Part shown: positions 24,330 to 37,244 of the stretch, piece by piece
Layout of the letters: every line of letters begins with the position of its first letter
Position numbering within the stretch: the first letter of the stretch is position 1
Source: Cherax quadricarinatus
Lineage: Eukaryota; Arthropoda; Malacostraca; Decapoda; Parastacidae
Reading direction: 5' to 3'
Length of the DNA: 64,000 nt
Assembly: GCF_038502225.1 (NCBI RefSeq)
Contig: NC_091372.1
Coordinates: 9,823,290 to 9,887,289, forward strand
Program-made: the position numbers and the translations under genes
The notes under the pieces: model-generated
Databases searched by the model: none
What the model saw: the letters and a program-made list of their open reading frames with translations, nothing else
Told to the model about the DNA's origin: nothing

Positions 24330-25475
24330 AATGTGCAAGGAGGCTGAGGAGAGGTTTGTACCCAAGAGTAACAGGAATAATGAAAAAGCCAGGATGAGCC
24401 CATGGTTCACCCAAAGGTGCAGGGAGGCAAAATCCAAGTGTGCTAGGGAATGGAGGAAGTATAGAAGGCAAAGGACCCAGGAGAATAAGGAGAGCAGTTG
24501 TAGAGCCAGAAACGAATATGTACAGATAAGAAGGGAGGCCCAACGAAAATATGAAAATGACATAGCAGCGAAAGCGAAATCTGACCCGAAACTGTTATAC
24601 AGCCACATCAGGAGAAAAACAACAGTCAAGGACCAGGTAATCAGGCTTAGGAAGGAGGAGAGACAAGAAGAAATGACAGTGAAGTATGTGAGGAACTCAA
24701 CAAGAGATTCAAAGAAGTGTTCACAGAGGAGACAGAAGGGGCTCCAGAAAGACGGAGAGGTGGGGCACACCACCATGTGCTGGACACAGTGCACACAACC
24801 GAGGAAGAAGTGAAGAGGCTTCTGAGTGAGCTAGATACCTCAAAGGCAATGGGGCCAGATAACATCTCCCCATGGGTATTGAGAGAGGGAGCAGAGGCGC
24901 TATGTGTACCCCTAACAACAATATTCAATACATCTATCGAAACAGGGAGATTGCCTGAGGCATGAAAGACAGGAAATGTAGTCCCAATCTTTAAGAAAGG
25001 AGACCTATCATGAAGCACTAAACTACAGACCAGTGTCACTGACATGTATAGTATGCAAAGTCATGGAGAAGATTATCAGAAGAGTGGTGGAACACCTAGA
25101 AAGGAATGATCTCATCAACAGCAGCCAACATGGTTTCAGGGACGGGAAATCCTGTGTCACAAACCTACTGGAGTTCTATGACATGGTGACAGCAGTAAGA
25201 CAAGAGAGAGAGAGGGGTGGGTGGATTGCATTTTCTTGGACTGCAAGAAGGCGTTTGACACAGTTCCACACAAGAGATTAGTGCAAAAACTGGGGGACTA
25301 AGCAGGGATAACAGGGAAGGCACTACAATGGATCAGGGAATACTTGTCAGGAAGACAGCAGCGAGTCATGGTACGTGGCGAGGTGTCAGAGTGGGCACCT
25401 GTGGCCAGCGGGGTTCCACAGGGGTCAGTCCTAGGACCAGTGCTGTTTCTGGTATTTGTGAACGACATGACGGAA
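24330..25475 (+). mobile_element. LINE with reverse transcriptase, frameshifted and truncated
   Basis: Plus-strand pieces in order: KARMSPWFTQRCREAKSKC (linker before the RT), LSELDTSKAMGPDNISPWVL, CKVMEKIIRRVVEHLERNDL, SSQHGFRDGKSCVTNLLEF, then a core ending VLGPVLFLVFVNDMTE at 25475. Frame changes near 24750, 25000 and 25230 show it is dead. The catalytic F-A-D-D and everything after it are missing: the frame runs directly into the 34-bp minisatellite. Confidence 0.87.
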
Positions 25476-25700
25476 TGGTAGTAATGGTGTTGACACAGAC
25501 ATATACCCATGGTAGTAATAGTGTTGACACAGACACCTACCCATGGTAGTAATAGTGTTGACACAGACACATACCCATGGTAGTAATGGTGTTGACACAG
25601 ACACATACCCATGGTAGTAATGGTGTTGACACAGACACATACCCATGGTAGTAATGGTGTTGACACAGACATACCATGGCAGTAATGGTGTTGACACAGA
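25476..25700. repeat. 34-bp minisatellite, about seven copies
   Basis: The unit gtagtaatggtgttgacac plus agacacatacccatg repeats. It is followed by gaggtcatgacag, exactly as the 32-bp array of unit A is. It is the equivalent of 8095-10455 in the A/B duplication. Confidence 0.9.
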
Positions 25701-25792
25701 GGTCATGACAGTATTGTGTTTGAAGCAGAACTGTCAAGTGTTTTCATTTAGCCCTGAAATAATTTCATTTTTATAGTTATACACTGAAGAAC

Positions 25793-26178
<386 letters not shown>

Positions 26179-26234
26179 TAATAAACAAAATACATTTACA
26201 GAAAAAAAAAACATGAATACAATGGCACAATGTA

Positions 26235-27497
26235 TCAAAGATCATGAATTTCCTCCAGCTCCTCCGAGGCTGGACGTGAGCCAAGTATGCAGCAAGCATT
26301 TCCCCTCTGGATGGCGATGCTGAGGCGCTGGAACATGAAAGTGGCTGCCCTTGGGTCCCTGGTGGTGTCGATGAGTCTGGAACCCAATTCTTTAAGGAAA
26401 CGTGTGGCATTTTTTCCCCATGATCCCAAGGTCTCTGATCCCACTGGGACAAATTGATGCTGTTGGCTAATGTCCCTGTACTTGCTGATCTTGTACTCCT
26501 CCCTGTGGTCAGCAGCTCCTCCCTGTCGCCCCACACTGTGATGGATATAGGTGTCAGCCAGTGTGGACACACAGGTATAGTCCCATGCTAAGAGCTTGCC
26601 ATTCTTCCAAGGATAGATGGTGATCCCGTCGGGGCGGTTTGCTGGGTTGTGGGTATTGTTTGCTGCAAGTGATCGTGGCTCCCTCTCGGCAGGGCATCCA
26701 GCTGTAGCAAGGGTTCTCTTAATGATGTCGTTGACCTCATTGTGTCTTGCATGCCAGCCCTTGGTTTTGGAACAATTAAGACCATGTAGACCGTATTGGT
26801 CTGCTTGCACTTCGCCGCAAATACACATATATTCTGTGTGAATTGGGGCAGCAAGGCGCAGAGCCACTGCAATACGGAGGGTCTTAGGGTCGAGTCGCGT
26901 TCCCATTGCCGATATGGGAACTGTTTGGAGGAAGTCCCTGGAGTGAGGTGCACTCACAGCCTGGAGACGGGCAATCTCCCTATCTGATGTTGCAGCCCTG
27001 AGCATGTTGGCAAGCACCTTTTCAGCAATTGGGCTATCCCATCTTGACTGTTTGTGAGCCAGTGCTGCACTAGGGTTTGGTGCTGGAGCAGCAAGAGTCT
27101 CCCATTCGGTGATGGCACTGACATAGCTAGGGTCTTCTATTCCTGCTGAGTCACTGAGGGTGTCAGGAAGAATTAGTCTTATCAACTCGTTTGATGCAAT
27201 GGAAGAGGATAGGAAAGCTGGTAGAGCAGTCTGGGAGGATCTGCGTACTCCTAGCCCTCCAAGCCTGACCGGAAGTGAGGCTTGCAACCACTGTCCATCG
27301 TCAAGGGAAAGATTCAATACACTCTCTAGCATGGCCTTCAGGAGAGAGTCATATTCCTTGAGTTTTGGACTGCTGAAGGCTGGGGAGCATCTCAGAAAAT
27401 AGGTAAGTTTTGGGGTTGACAGGCACCTGGTGAGTAGGTAGAAGGCATCGTGTGTGTCAGTGTCTTTCATCCTGCTTTCTATATATTTAGTGGCCAC
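26235..27497 (-). mobile_element. Retrotransposon ORF, C-terminal part with endonuclease-like motif
   Basis: An open frame of 420 codons on the minus strand. It has a C-x-C-x10-H-x3-C knuckle (CICGEVQADQYGLHGLNC), then RHNEVNDIIKR, and a R-P-D-G...W-D arrangement (NRPDGITIYPW, LLAWDYTC). Farther on come SETLGSWGKNATRFLKEL and QRLSIAIQRGNA. The knuckle followed by PD...D resembles the C-terminal restriction-like endonuclease of R2/Utopia-type LINEs; this is inferred from motif order only. The upstream reverse transcriptase is absent, cut at a TA/Tc1-like junction near 27490. The frame is still open, suggesting a fairly recent loss. It is not a host gene. Confidence 0.7.
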
Positions 27498-27520
27498 TTT
27501 TTTGGATAAATATTTTCAAC

Positions 27521-27828
<308 letters not shown>

Positions 27829-27912
<84 letters not shown>

Positions 27913-27914
27913 AT

Positions 27915-28005
<91 letters not shown>
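27829..28005. repeat. (TA)n microsatellite
   Basis: TA run of about 175 bp with one gtatgt interruption, directly abutting the Tc1-type left end. Confidence 0.95.
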
Positions 28006-28008
<3 letters not shown>

Positions 28009-28818
28009 GTGGCCTCTTTTATTTGGTACACCATTTTAGTACTGGGTATGGTTTTCCTTTGCCCACAGAACAGCCTCAGTCTACATGGCATGAATTTAGC
28101 AAGGTGCTGGAAACATTCCTCAGAAATTGTGGTCAATGCTAATATGATAGCATCATATAACTGCTGCAGATTTGTCGGCTGCACATTCAAGCTGTGAATC
28201 TGCCGCTCCTTAACATCCCTAAGGTATACGCCAAATTCTTACCCTACCATCTGTATGCTGCTGGAGAAATCGCGATTCGTCAGACCAAGCGAGTTGTTTC
28301 CAATCTTTAACTGTTCAGTTTTGGTGATTCTGTGCTAACTGTAGCTTCAGTTTCCTGTTATTACCTCATAGGAGTGGGCACCAGTGTGGTCGTCTCTGCT
28401 GTAGCCCATCCACTTCAAGGTTCTACGTGTTGTGTGGTCAGGATGCTCTTCTGCATATCACTTTAATAATGCATGGTTATTTGAATTCTGTCTCTCATTG
28501 ACAAGGCGTTTTCGTCACACAGAACTGCAGCTCGCTGGATATTTTGTGTTTGCCACACCATTCTCTGTGAACTCTAGAAATTGGTGTTCATAAAAATCCC
28601 AGAACATCAGCAGTTTGAGATACTGAAACCAGCTCGTCTGGCACCAACAATCATTCCACGGCCAAAGTCACTTAAATCACAGTTCTTCCTTAATTTCATG
28701 TTCAGTGTATCTTTCATGTTCAGTCTGCATGTTTTTAGACTCTGAGGTGCTGCCACATTAATGTTGAAGTCGATATTTGCGTGAACGAACAGGCGTACCT
28801 AATAAAATGGCCACTGAG
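28006..28818 (-). mobile_element. Tc1-type DNA transposon, internally deleted
   Basis: The ends form inverted repeats: ttagtggcctcttttatttgg at the left against the complement of aataaaatggccactgag at the right. The minus-strand translation includes [20 protein letters not shown] and [19 protein letters not shown], the C-terminal end of a Tc1 transposase. About half the usual length is missing between 28240 and 28260, so the element is dead. Its right half is shared with gene A at 10661-10942. Confidence 0.8.
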
Positions 28819-29232
28819 TTTATAACCTTTTTATGTATTCGTGTTTTCCATTTGATCATTTCAATCATCTCTCTTATTATTCTACGACTTTCTGAAGTGT
28901 AAGTGCAATGCCTTCAGCATGTTTTCGTAGTATATGCTTCTAACACACGGAATTATCTTCATAATTCTTCTCGGTATATATTAAACCTCTTAGTTATTAT
29001 TCACTAATGTAATCCTTGTTGCTAAAGTTAGTTTTAGTTAACTTTCTGTAAGTAAATAACATCTACATGGTTAAGAGTAAAGTTCAAATAAGGAGAGGAG
29101 GAGGCGAATCGTCATGGCTTATTTTGGTAACGTGGGAAATGACTTTGAAAGGTTTGGTAATCCCTGCTCCAGATGCTCGCCCACTCTTATCGTTGATTCC
29201 AGAGGATGTTTGTGTTTGCCAGAGAAATACGG

Positions 29233-29272
29233 TATATAAGGGTTACCCCGCGGCTGCCTCTTCACTCTCAGT
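29233..29272 (+). promoter_or_regulatory. Gene B core promoter (TATA box and initiator)
   Basis: TATATAAG at 29233-29240 and TCAGT at 29268-29272, with the inferred start at A 29270. A noncoding exon 1 would end at 29309 (atcaaag|gttagt, a fair donor) and join the acceptor at 30676-30677. The element order and spacing match gene A. Confidence 0.77.
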
Positions 29273-29355
29273 CATCAGGACACAGGGGTAACTGCTGCCT
29301 ACATCAAAGGTTAGTACACAATCTAATACTTGTAATTATAACTAAAATTTTTAAA

Positions 29356-29480
29356 GAGGTGGAGTGGTAAGCCAGTGGAAGGCCTCGGTCAGATGGCCAA
29401 ATGCTCCAGCTGTGGGTCATCACATGACCAAGAACCACGTCAGGCAACAGTTGTCCTGTTTCCTGACAAATCTGACTTAA
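29356..29480 (-). repeat. Repeat family C, reverse copy
   Basis: Complement of the family C core (gccagtggaaggcctcggtc, atgaccaagaaccacgtc). It lies in the 5' intron of gene B. Confidence 0.75.
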
Positions 29481-29812
29481 ACGTTAGTACATAACAAGGG
29501 TATATATACAGTGAGAGATGTATCTCGGTGTATATACACTGAGAGTTTAATTTAACCCCTATTTTAAGAAATTTACGAGTTCGAGACGAAGTGGTTCGCC
29601 GGTACAGTCCCAGCCCTGGTCTTTTGCATGAGCTGTCCCGGCACTTATGTATTGAAGTTTCCTCGACAAGTGGTGTATAGGTGACAAGTATTTATTACCT
29701 TTACGTAGTCGATAGGCAATGATCTATGGCAACATCACGTGATTTAGTCGGTTTTATATATGTAATCATTGGTTTGATGAAATCTTTAAGCATCCTGAAT
29801 GTTTCTGTAATA

Positions 29813-30132
29813 AAGACATTGAATGGATACCATGCCTAACCCTTCTAGGGTAGGGTAGGTGCCTGAGCCCGAGCCTTTAGCTCATAAGACTGTCATTCCC
29901 ATTTGCTCCCTTGGGGCGGGGATGGCAGACCAGAGAGGCCTAGCTTGTGGCTAGGCCTGAGGATAGTTGGTCCCAAAGATGAGGAGGTACTTGTGCCTCC
30001 TCCCATGGGAGACTTCGGTCTCAGACACTCCCTAAAGAGGGAGCCAAGGCCGGGCCACCACTTGGAAAAGGCCCGGGCCGGGAGAATACCGGCTAATCTT
30101 TAATAATAATAATAATAATAAGACATTGAATG
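29813..30132 (+). mobile_element. SINE-B, full-length with 13-bp target duplication
   Basis: AAGACATTGAATG occurs at 29813-29825 and 30120-30132. Between them is the complete 290-bp SINE-B (accatgcctaacccttctag to gagaataccggctaatc) with an (AAT)n tail. The equivalent stretch of gene A intron (near 12465-12490) has no element, so the insertion happened after the A/B duplication. Confidence 0.88.
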
Positions 30133-30280
30133 CTGCATAAATTAGAAAGATTACTATGTTTGTAAGGAAATATAGATTTACCTGCAAAAATATTGTATTT
30201 CTAAATAACTGACACAACAAAAATATACCAACCACTAATTCACTGTCGTGCGTGTATGTATCATGTATATGTGTGTAAAC

Positions 30281-30385
30281 AAACCATACCACGGACGGGG
30301 ATAGAACCCGCTATCAGAGAGTTCTATTCCCGTCCGTGGTATGGTTTGTTTGCAATCGTGTCATTCCGATTTCGTGAGTCATATG
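30281..30385. mobile_element. Short head-to-head SINE dimer
   Basis: aaacaaaccataccacggac is followed within 60 bp by its complement gtccgtggtatggtttgttt. The right arm continues into the SINE tail gcaatcgtgtcattccgatt. The tRNA-like heads are shortened around the centre. Confidence 0.75.
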
Positions 30386-30677
30386 CGTATACCTCTGATG
30401 GGTGGTGTGGTATACCCAATCATCTGATTATTATGCATAGCACAACAGACACACAGACCTTTAATAACATACGTCAAGTAGTTGGGCCACTTACCTTAAT
30501 CACCTCCCTCTCACCCTCCTTACCCTTCCTTCATATTCCATCCTTACTCATCCTTCTCTCTAACTCACCAAAGCTCTGGTTATACCATTCGTATTCTGAC
30601 GTTTACACATTCGTCCTAAAACAACAGAAGCGCCTCTTTTATACGTTTGATGATAAACAATTTCTTTCTTGCAACAG

Positions 30678-30782
30678 GTTGTATGTTGGAAGTGAAGATG
30701 ATGATTGTACGTACGTCTCTCCTGCTGGTGGCGGTGCTGGTGCTTCAGGCAGAGGCTAGAAGCCCCCCTGCTCAACGTCCAG
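30678..30782 (+). CDS. Gene B signal-peptide exon (coding from 30698)
   Basis: The acceptor ttgcaacag ends at 30677. Tandem ATGs lie at 30698 and 30701, and the donor after 30782 is G|GTGGGT, phase 1. From ATG to QAEA the DNA matches gene A except at one codon, then diverges (RSPPAQRPG against TTPPAQFSG). Confidence 0.87.
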
Positions 30783-33700
30783 GTGGGTTCTCGATTTAAG
30801 GAACAGTGCTTCCCCCTGGAAATAAGTGGTATAAAATACCGACACAATGGAAATCTAAACACATATGCAGTATAATGTGATTCTTTATTGACTACGTATC
30901 GCCCACACAGTGGGCTTTTTCAAGTGACTTGAAAAAGCCCACTGTGTGGGCGAAACGTAGTCAATAAAGGATCACATTATACTGCATATGTGTTTATATT
31001 TCCAGTGCTTCCCCCTTGAATGTTAATCCTCTTAGTTTCTGTTTATTTCCTTCATACTGGACTCTCTTGTTGCTCTGTTAGTGTTTATTGTTCATATTTA
31101 ATATTTAGGATTAGGTGGCGATTCTGTACGCTAGAGGGGAAGCTTGGTCCAATAACAGACGTATCACTGATACCTGTTGTCCCGTTCACTTAGCGGTAAT
31201 TAGGTACCTGGGTGCTAATTAACATTCGTATGTCTATGATTAAATTATTATTACATTCAAGGAAAAATAAGGCACCTCAAGAGCCCTTCACCAGCATCAA
31301 GGCACCACAAGAGCCCTTCAACAGCATCAAGGCACCTCAAGAGCCCTTCACCAGCATCAAGGTACCTCAAGAGCCCTTCACCAGCATCAAGGTACCTCAA
31401 GAGCCCTTCACCAGCATCAAGGCACCTAAAGAGCCCATCACCAGCATCAAGGCACCTCAAGAGCCCTTCACCAGCATCAAGGCACCTCAAGAGCCATTCA
31501 CCAGCATCAAGGCACCTCAAGAGCCATTCACCAGCATCAAGGCACCTCAAGAGCCATTCACCAGCGTCAAGGCACCTCAAGAGCCCTTCACCAGCATCAA
31601 GACACCTCAAGAGCCCTTCACCAGCATCAAGGCACCTCAAGAGCCATTCACCAGCATCAAGGCACCTCAAGAGCCCTTCACCAGCATCAAGGCACCTCAA
31701 GAGCCCTTCACCAGCATCAAGGCACCTCAAGAGCCCTTCACCAGCATCAAGGCACCTCAAGAGCCCTTTACAAGCATCAAGGCGCCTCAAGAGCCCTTCA
31801 CCAGCATCAAGGCACCTCAAGAGCCCTTCACCAGCATCAAGGCACCTCAAGAGCCCTTCACCAGCATCAAGGCGCCTCAAGAGCCCTTCACCAGCATCAA
31901 GGCACCTCAAGAGCCCTTCACCAGCATCAAGGTACCTCAAGAGCCCTTCACAGCATCAAGGCACCTCAAGAGCCCTTCACCAGCATCAAGGCACCTCAAG
32001 AGCCCTTCACCAGCATCAAGGCACCTCAAGAGTCCTTCACCAGCATCAAGGCACCTCAAGAGCCCTTCACCAGCATCAAGGCACCTCAAGAGCCCTTCAC
32101 CAGCATCAAGGCACCTCAAGAGCCCTTCACCAGCATCAAGGCACCTCAAGAGCCATTCACCAGCATCAAGGCACCTCAAGAGCCCTTCACCAGCATCAAG
32201 GCACCTCAAGAGCCCTTCACCAGCATCAAGGCACCTCAAGAGCCCTTCACCAGCATCAAGGCACCTCAAGAGCCCTTCACCAGCATCAAGGCACCTCAAG
32301 AGCCCTTCACCAGCATCAAGGCACCTCAAGAGCCATTCACCAGCATCAAGGCACCTCAAGAGCCATTCACCAGCATCAAGGCACCTCAAGAGCCATTCAC
32401 CAGCATCAAGGCACTTCAAGAGCCCTTCACCAGCATCAAGGCACCTCAAGAGCCCTTCACCAGCATCAAGGCACCTCAAGAGCCCTTCACCAGCATCAAG
32501 GCACCTCAAGAGCCCTTCACCAGCATCAAGGCACCTTAAGAGCCCTTCACCAACATCAAGACACCTCAAGAGCCCTTCACCAGCATCAAGGCACCTCAAG
32601 AGCCTTTCACCAGCATCAAGGCACCTCAAGAACCCTTCACCAGCATCAAGGCACCTCAAGAGCCCTTCACCAGCATCAAAGCACCTCAAGAGCCCTTCAC
32701 CAACATCAAGGCACCTCAAGAGCCCTTCACCAGCATCAAGGCGCATCAAAAGCCCTTCACCAGCATCAAGGCACCTCAAGAGCCCTTCACCAGCATCAAG
32801 GCACCTCAAGAGCCCTTCAAAAGCATCAAGGCACCTCAAGAGCCCTTCACAAGAATCAAGGCGCCTCAAGAGCCCTTCACCAGCATCAAGGCACCTCAAG
32901 AGCCCTTCAACAGCATCAAGGCACCTCAAGAGCCCTTCACAGCATCAAGGCACCTCAAGAGTCCTTCACCAGCATCAAGGCACCTCAAGAGCCCTTCACC
33001 AGCATCAAGGCACCTCAAGAGCCCTTCACCAGCATCAAGGCACCTCAAGAGCACTTCACCAGCATCAAGGCACCTCAAGAGCCCTTCACCAGCATCAAGG
33101 CACCTCAAGAGCCCTTCACCAGCATCAAGGCACCTCAAGAGCCCTTCACCAGCATCAAGGCACCTCAAGAGCCCTTCACCAGCATCAAGGCACCTCAAGA
33201 GCCCTTCACCAGCATCAAGGCACCTCAAGAGCCATTCACCAGCATCAAGGCACCTCAAGAGCCATTCACCAGCATCAAGGCACTTCAAGAGCCCTTCACC
33301 AGCATCAAGGCACCTCAAGAGCCCTTCACCAGCATCAAGGCACCTCAAGAGCCCTTCACCAGCATCAAGGCACCTCAAGAGCCCTTCACCAGCATCAAGG
33401 CACCTTAAGAGCCCTTCACCAGCATCAAGACACCTCAAGAGCCCTTCACCAGCATCAAGGCACCTCAAGAGCCTTTCACCAGCATCAAGGCACCTCAAGA
33501 GCCCTTCACCAGCATCAAGGCACCTCAAGAGCCCTTCACCAGCATCAAAGCACCTCAAGAGCCCTTCACCAGCATCAAGGCACCTCAAGAGCCCTTCACC
33601 AGCATCAAGGCGCATCAAAAGCCCTTCACCAGCATCAAGGCGCATCAAGAGCCCTTCACCAGCATCAAGGCACCTCATCAAGGTACCTCAGGGCATTAAA

Positions 33701-35396
33701 ATGTTCTAAGATAGACATGAACACAGAACTAGTCAATTCATTTGCATAAACAAACATTAAAACTATGTTTTTGACTTATCTAATTAAATTCTGGGCATAA
33801 GAAACAAAAAAACACAAATTTAGGCAGTTTTTTCGTCAATCCAGACACATAGGTATATACATCGGGAGATGCATATATGTGAATATATATTAAGAGCTTA
33901 ATTTTAATAAGTATTTTAGGTATTAAAGTAACATTTCTGGGTGTGTATCTCTCAGTGTTTATAAACGGAAAAGTGTATATTGCTGTATATATATACATCA
34001 AGGTGTGTGTGTGTACCTCGGTGTATACTCTAAGAGTTAACTTCAATCAATATTTTACTTATTAAGGGTATCCTGTAGATCGGTTACCACAATCACCACA
34101 ACCACTCTCCTTTTAACATCTCAAACACCACCATTGTTACAACTCTCAAACAACCACGATCCTTACTCCCTTAGCATGGGTGGAAACTTCGGGCGTGTTT
34201 CCTTACACCGGTTGTCCCTGATCATCCATCTAATAATGGGTACCTGAGTGTTAGTGGACTAGTGTGGGTCGCATCCTGGGACAAAACTGACATAATTTGC
34301 GAGAAATGCTCAGCATAACAAGGGGCTTTCTATGTAGTAGTATGTCATTGATGTCACCCTTGTGTAGTCGATAGAGTTCAGCCTTAACGAACCAGCTAAC
34401 TTAATCTTTGCAGGAAGACTCTGTGGAAGGTACTGTGGGTCGACCTTAAGTCCAGTGTGTGGCAGTGATGGACGCACTTACCACAACCAGTGTGCCTTTG
34501 AGAACGCCAAGTGCGCTAACCCTGGACTCACTGTTGTGAACGAAGGACCATGTGGAAGTAAGATTTTTACCTTTTGCACCAAGTTACAGTGTCAGTATAC
34601 ATCTTATTTAACTTTTAACCGTTCTTAAGACGACGTAAGGGTAAGGGAATGTGTTCGTTAAATTAATTTATGTGAGGTTGAAAGAAGAGATCATTTGACT
34701 GGAGCAATTCACAAGTCTAATTAACTGACATTATGGATTTTTGCTTCCGAAATGGCTAGTTTGTTGTGTATCCATGTGCATACTGTAAACGGTAGTGCAA
34801 GAGCATATGGATACACATAAGGCCTAGAAAATAGGCCTCAAAACGGGGTTTACAGGAGTTAGTTAGTTTAATATGTTTATTATGCACCCCACACCCATCC
34901 TGTGGGCGGTAGTCAAAAGATTACAGAGGTACATAATGGGTCCAGGGACTGGACTCCAAAGTTTTGATAGCTGAGCAAGTTACAGAGGTAATGAATTCAC
35001 AATTTACAAAGGTAATGAACTCACAATTTACAAAGGTAATGAACTCCAGGTAGGTCTAGTCACAATCATGACAAGTTACAAAGTATTTACAGATTACAGA
35101 GGTACACAATGGGTCCAGGGACCGGGCTCCAAAGTTTTGATGGCTGAACTAGGTACAAGGTAATGAACTCACAAGTTACAAAGGTAATGAACTCACAAGT
35201 TACAAAGGTAATGAATACTGTAAGAATGGTTACTTACGTTTATACATGGCTGCAATCATGAACAAATTTTAGAGTAATGAGCAATTCACACTTCCACACC
35301 CGGTCACAACTGTAGTGAGTTATTGGTGCAAATGTTGATTGCTGAGTCTCTCTCTCTCACACACACACACATACAAATTCATACACACACACACAT

Positions 35397-35454
<58 letters not shown>

Positions 35455-37186
35455 ATACACACACACGCACGCACACTCATACACACACACTCACACACAC
35501 ACAGGAGTACATCTGGATTTACATTTATAGCTGAGTTATCGGTTGAAAGAAAATTTAGGAATTTTGCTAAATATGTCTTGTATCTTATTTTCAATAATAA
35601 GATATCTTGATATATCACATAGGTTATTATACTGCCTCTGTGTATGTTCCTCAATAAGTGGATAATTAAGCCCATAGTATTTAAGATAGTCTTATACTAT
35701 CAAGACAGAGCTGACCACATACTTTGTATATCGTTACTTCTGTGTGTCTGCCAAAGTATCAGAAGTATGTACTTATAACCAAGCCTAAGCCTGGCTTCTA
35801 CAACATCAGTCTATTTACATTACCTATGTTCATGTTATCATAGTGGATTATAGACCTACTCAGGATTCTAACTGCATTCCTATAACATTCAACTTCATTA
35901 TTTACGTTTCTCCTAATATTATTCCTAGTGCTAGACACAGACATACCAAAGTTATATTCTACATTTTCCTTCGGGTTACTGACTCTGAATAACTTGTCAA
36001 CATTATCATGAACGACTAATCCAATGTGTGATGAAATACTTATATAAAAAATGTACATTAATTTCTTTTTCTGGGATTTTTGAATATCTGGATTTGGTTT
36101 CCGCAATGAGCATGTTGACAGCGTCATTATGTGAGTCAAAAGCCTTCAGTAACAACATAAAATCAATAATCATGGAGTCAGGTTCAGTGTCATGAGTCTG
36201 CCTTAGTGTCATTAGGATGGTAAACAATCCAGTTTGCAGTGTAGACTCCCAGTTGTTAATTCTAATGCCTAACTCAGCATAGTTCTTATCATTCTCATCT
36301 AGGGAGCTGAGAAATGGAGGTATCGTACCGTTTTGGGCGATTATTAAATCATTCTTATCAAATCGTTCCCGACTTTACACTAATTCAATACGACTCGAAA
36401 TTTCGTCTAAAGCTCCATCACCTAATTATGGGTTTGCTAATTATTGTGGGTTTATTAATTTAATTGGAAAAAACCTCTGACTGGAGAAATAACTTCAAAT
36501 GAAAGATACTCAGGTGTTACACATGTTTGTATTCACTTAAGAGTATGGCAATATAAGGACTGGTACCGTAACTTGCTGAAAAATTAAAAACTTGTGCAAC
36601 ATTTGGGAATCTTTGAGAAAACGTTTCTCCAGCCAGTGGCTTCTTCAGTCCAATATAAAGAAGAACGGTGAAAGCTGAGGAGAATGAAGTAATCAATCCC
36701 TCAACTTGGAGTCAATGTATTCAGTACATCAATCTTGAGAGAAGTACACCATATATTCTCTGTATTGGACTGTAGAAGCCACTGGCTGAAGAAACGTTTC
36801 CTCAATCAAGATTCCATTTATATCACACTGCAACTTATACTTTACCAACAAGAAGAGTACATTAACTCAAGGAGCTACTTATCAATCCAGACAAGTTGTG
36901 TGGACGGAACTGTGGTAAGATCCTGCGACCTGTGTGTGCCACCAATGGCAAAACATACAACAACTTATGCTTGCTGGAAGTGGCACAGTGCAAGAATCCC
37001 TCAATCTCTCTGGCTTACAACGGACCGTGCAATATAGGTAATGGTTTTCTATCGCCAGTATTTAATAACTTATTAAAGGCAATTTGCTGGCAAGAAGGCT
37101 CTCTTGGGCCCCTCTAAGCAAGCAATATGTTTAACGTCTTATAGTGAAACATATAATATTTTCTGAATTATAAGCACAATACACGC

Positions 37187-37244
<58 letters not shown>

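Noticed and set aside
31212..33749. 845-codon plus-strand frame and minus-strand frames of 227-330 codons
   Set aside because: A 30-bp tandem repeat without stops. Two 1-bp deletions shift the repeat peptide without selection for frame, and it lies in an intron of gene B.
36735..37037. 100-codon frame starting MREVHHIF across gene B Kazal exon 2
   Set aside because: It is in a different frame from the Kazal domain and begins in a fold-back repeat.
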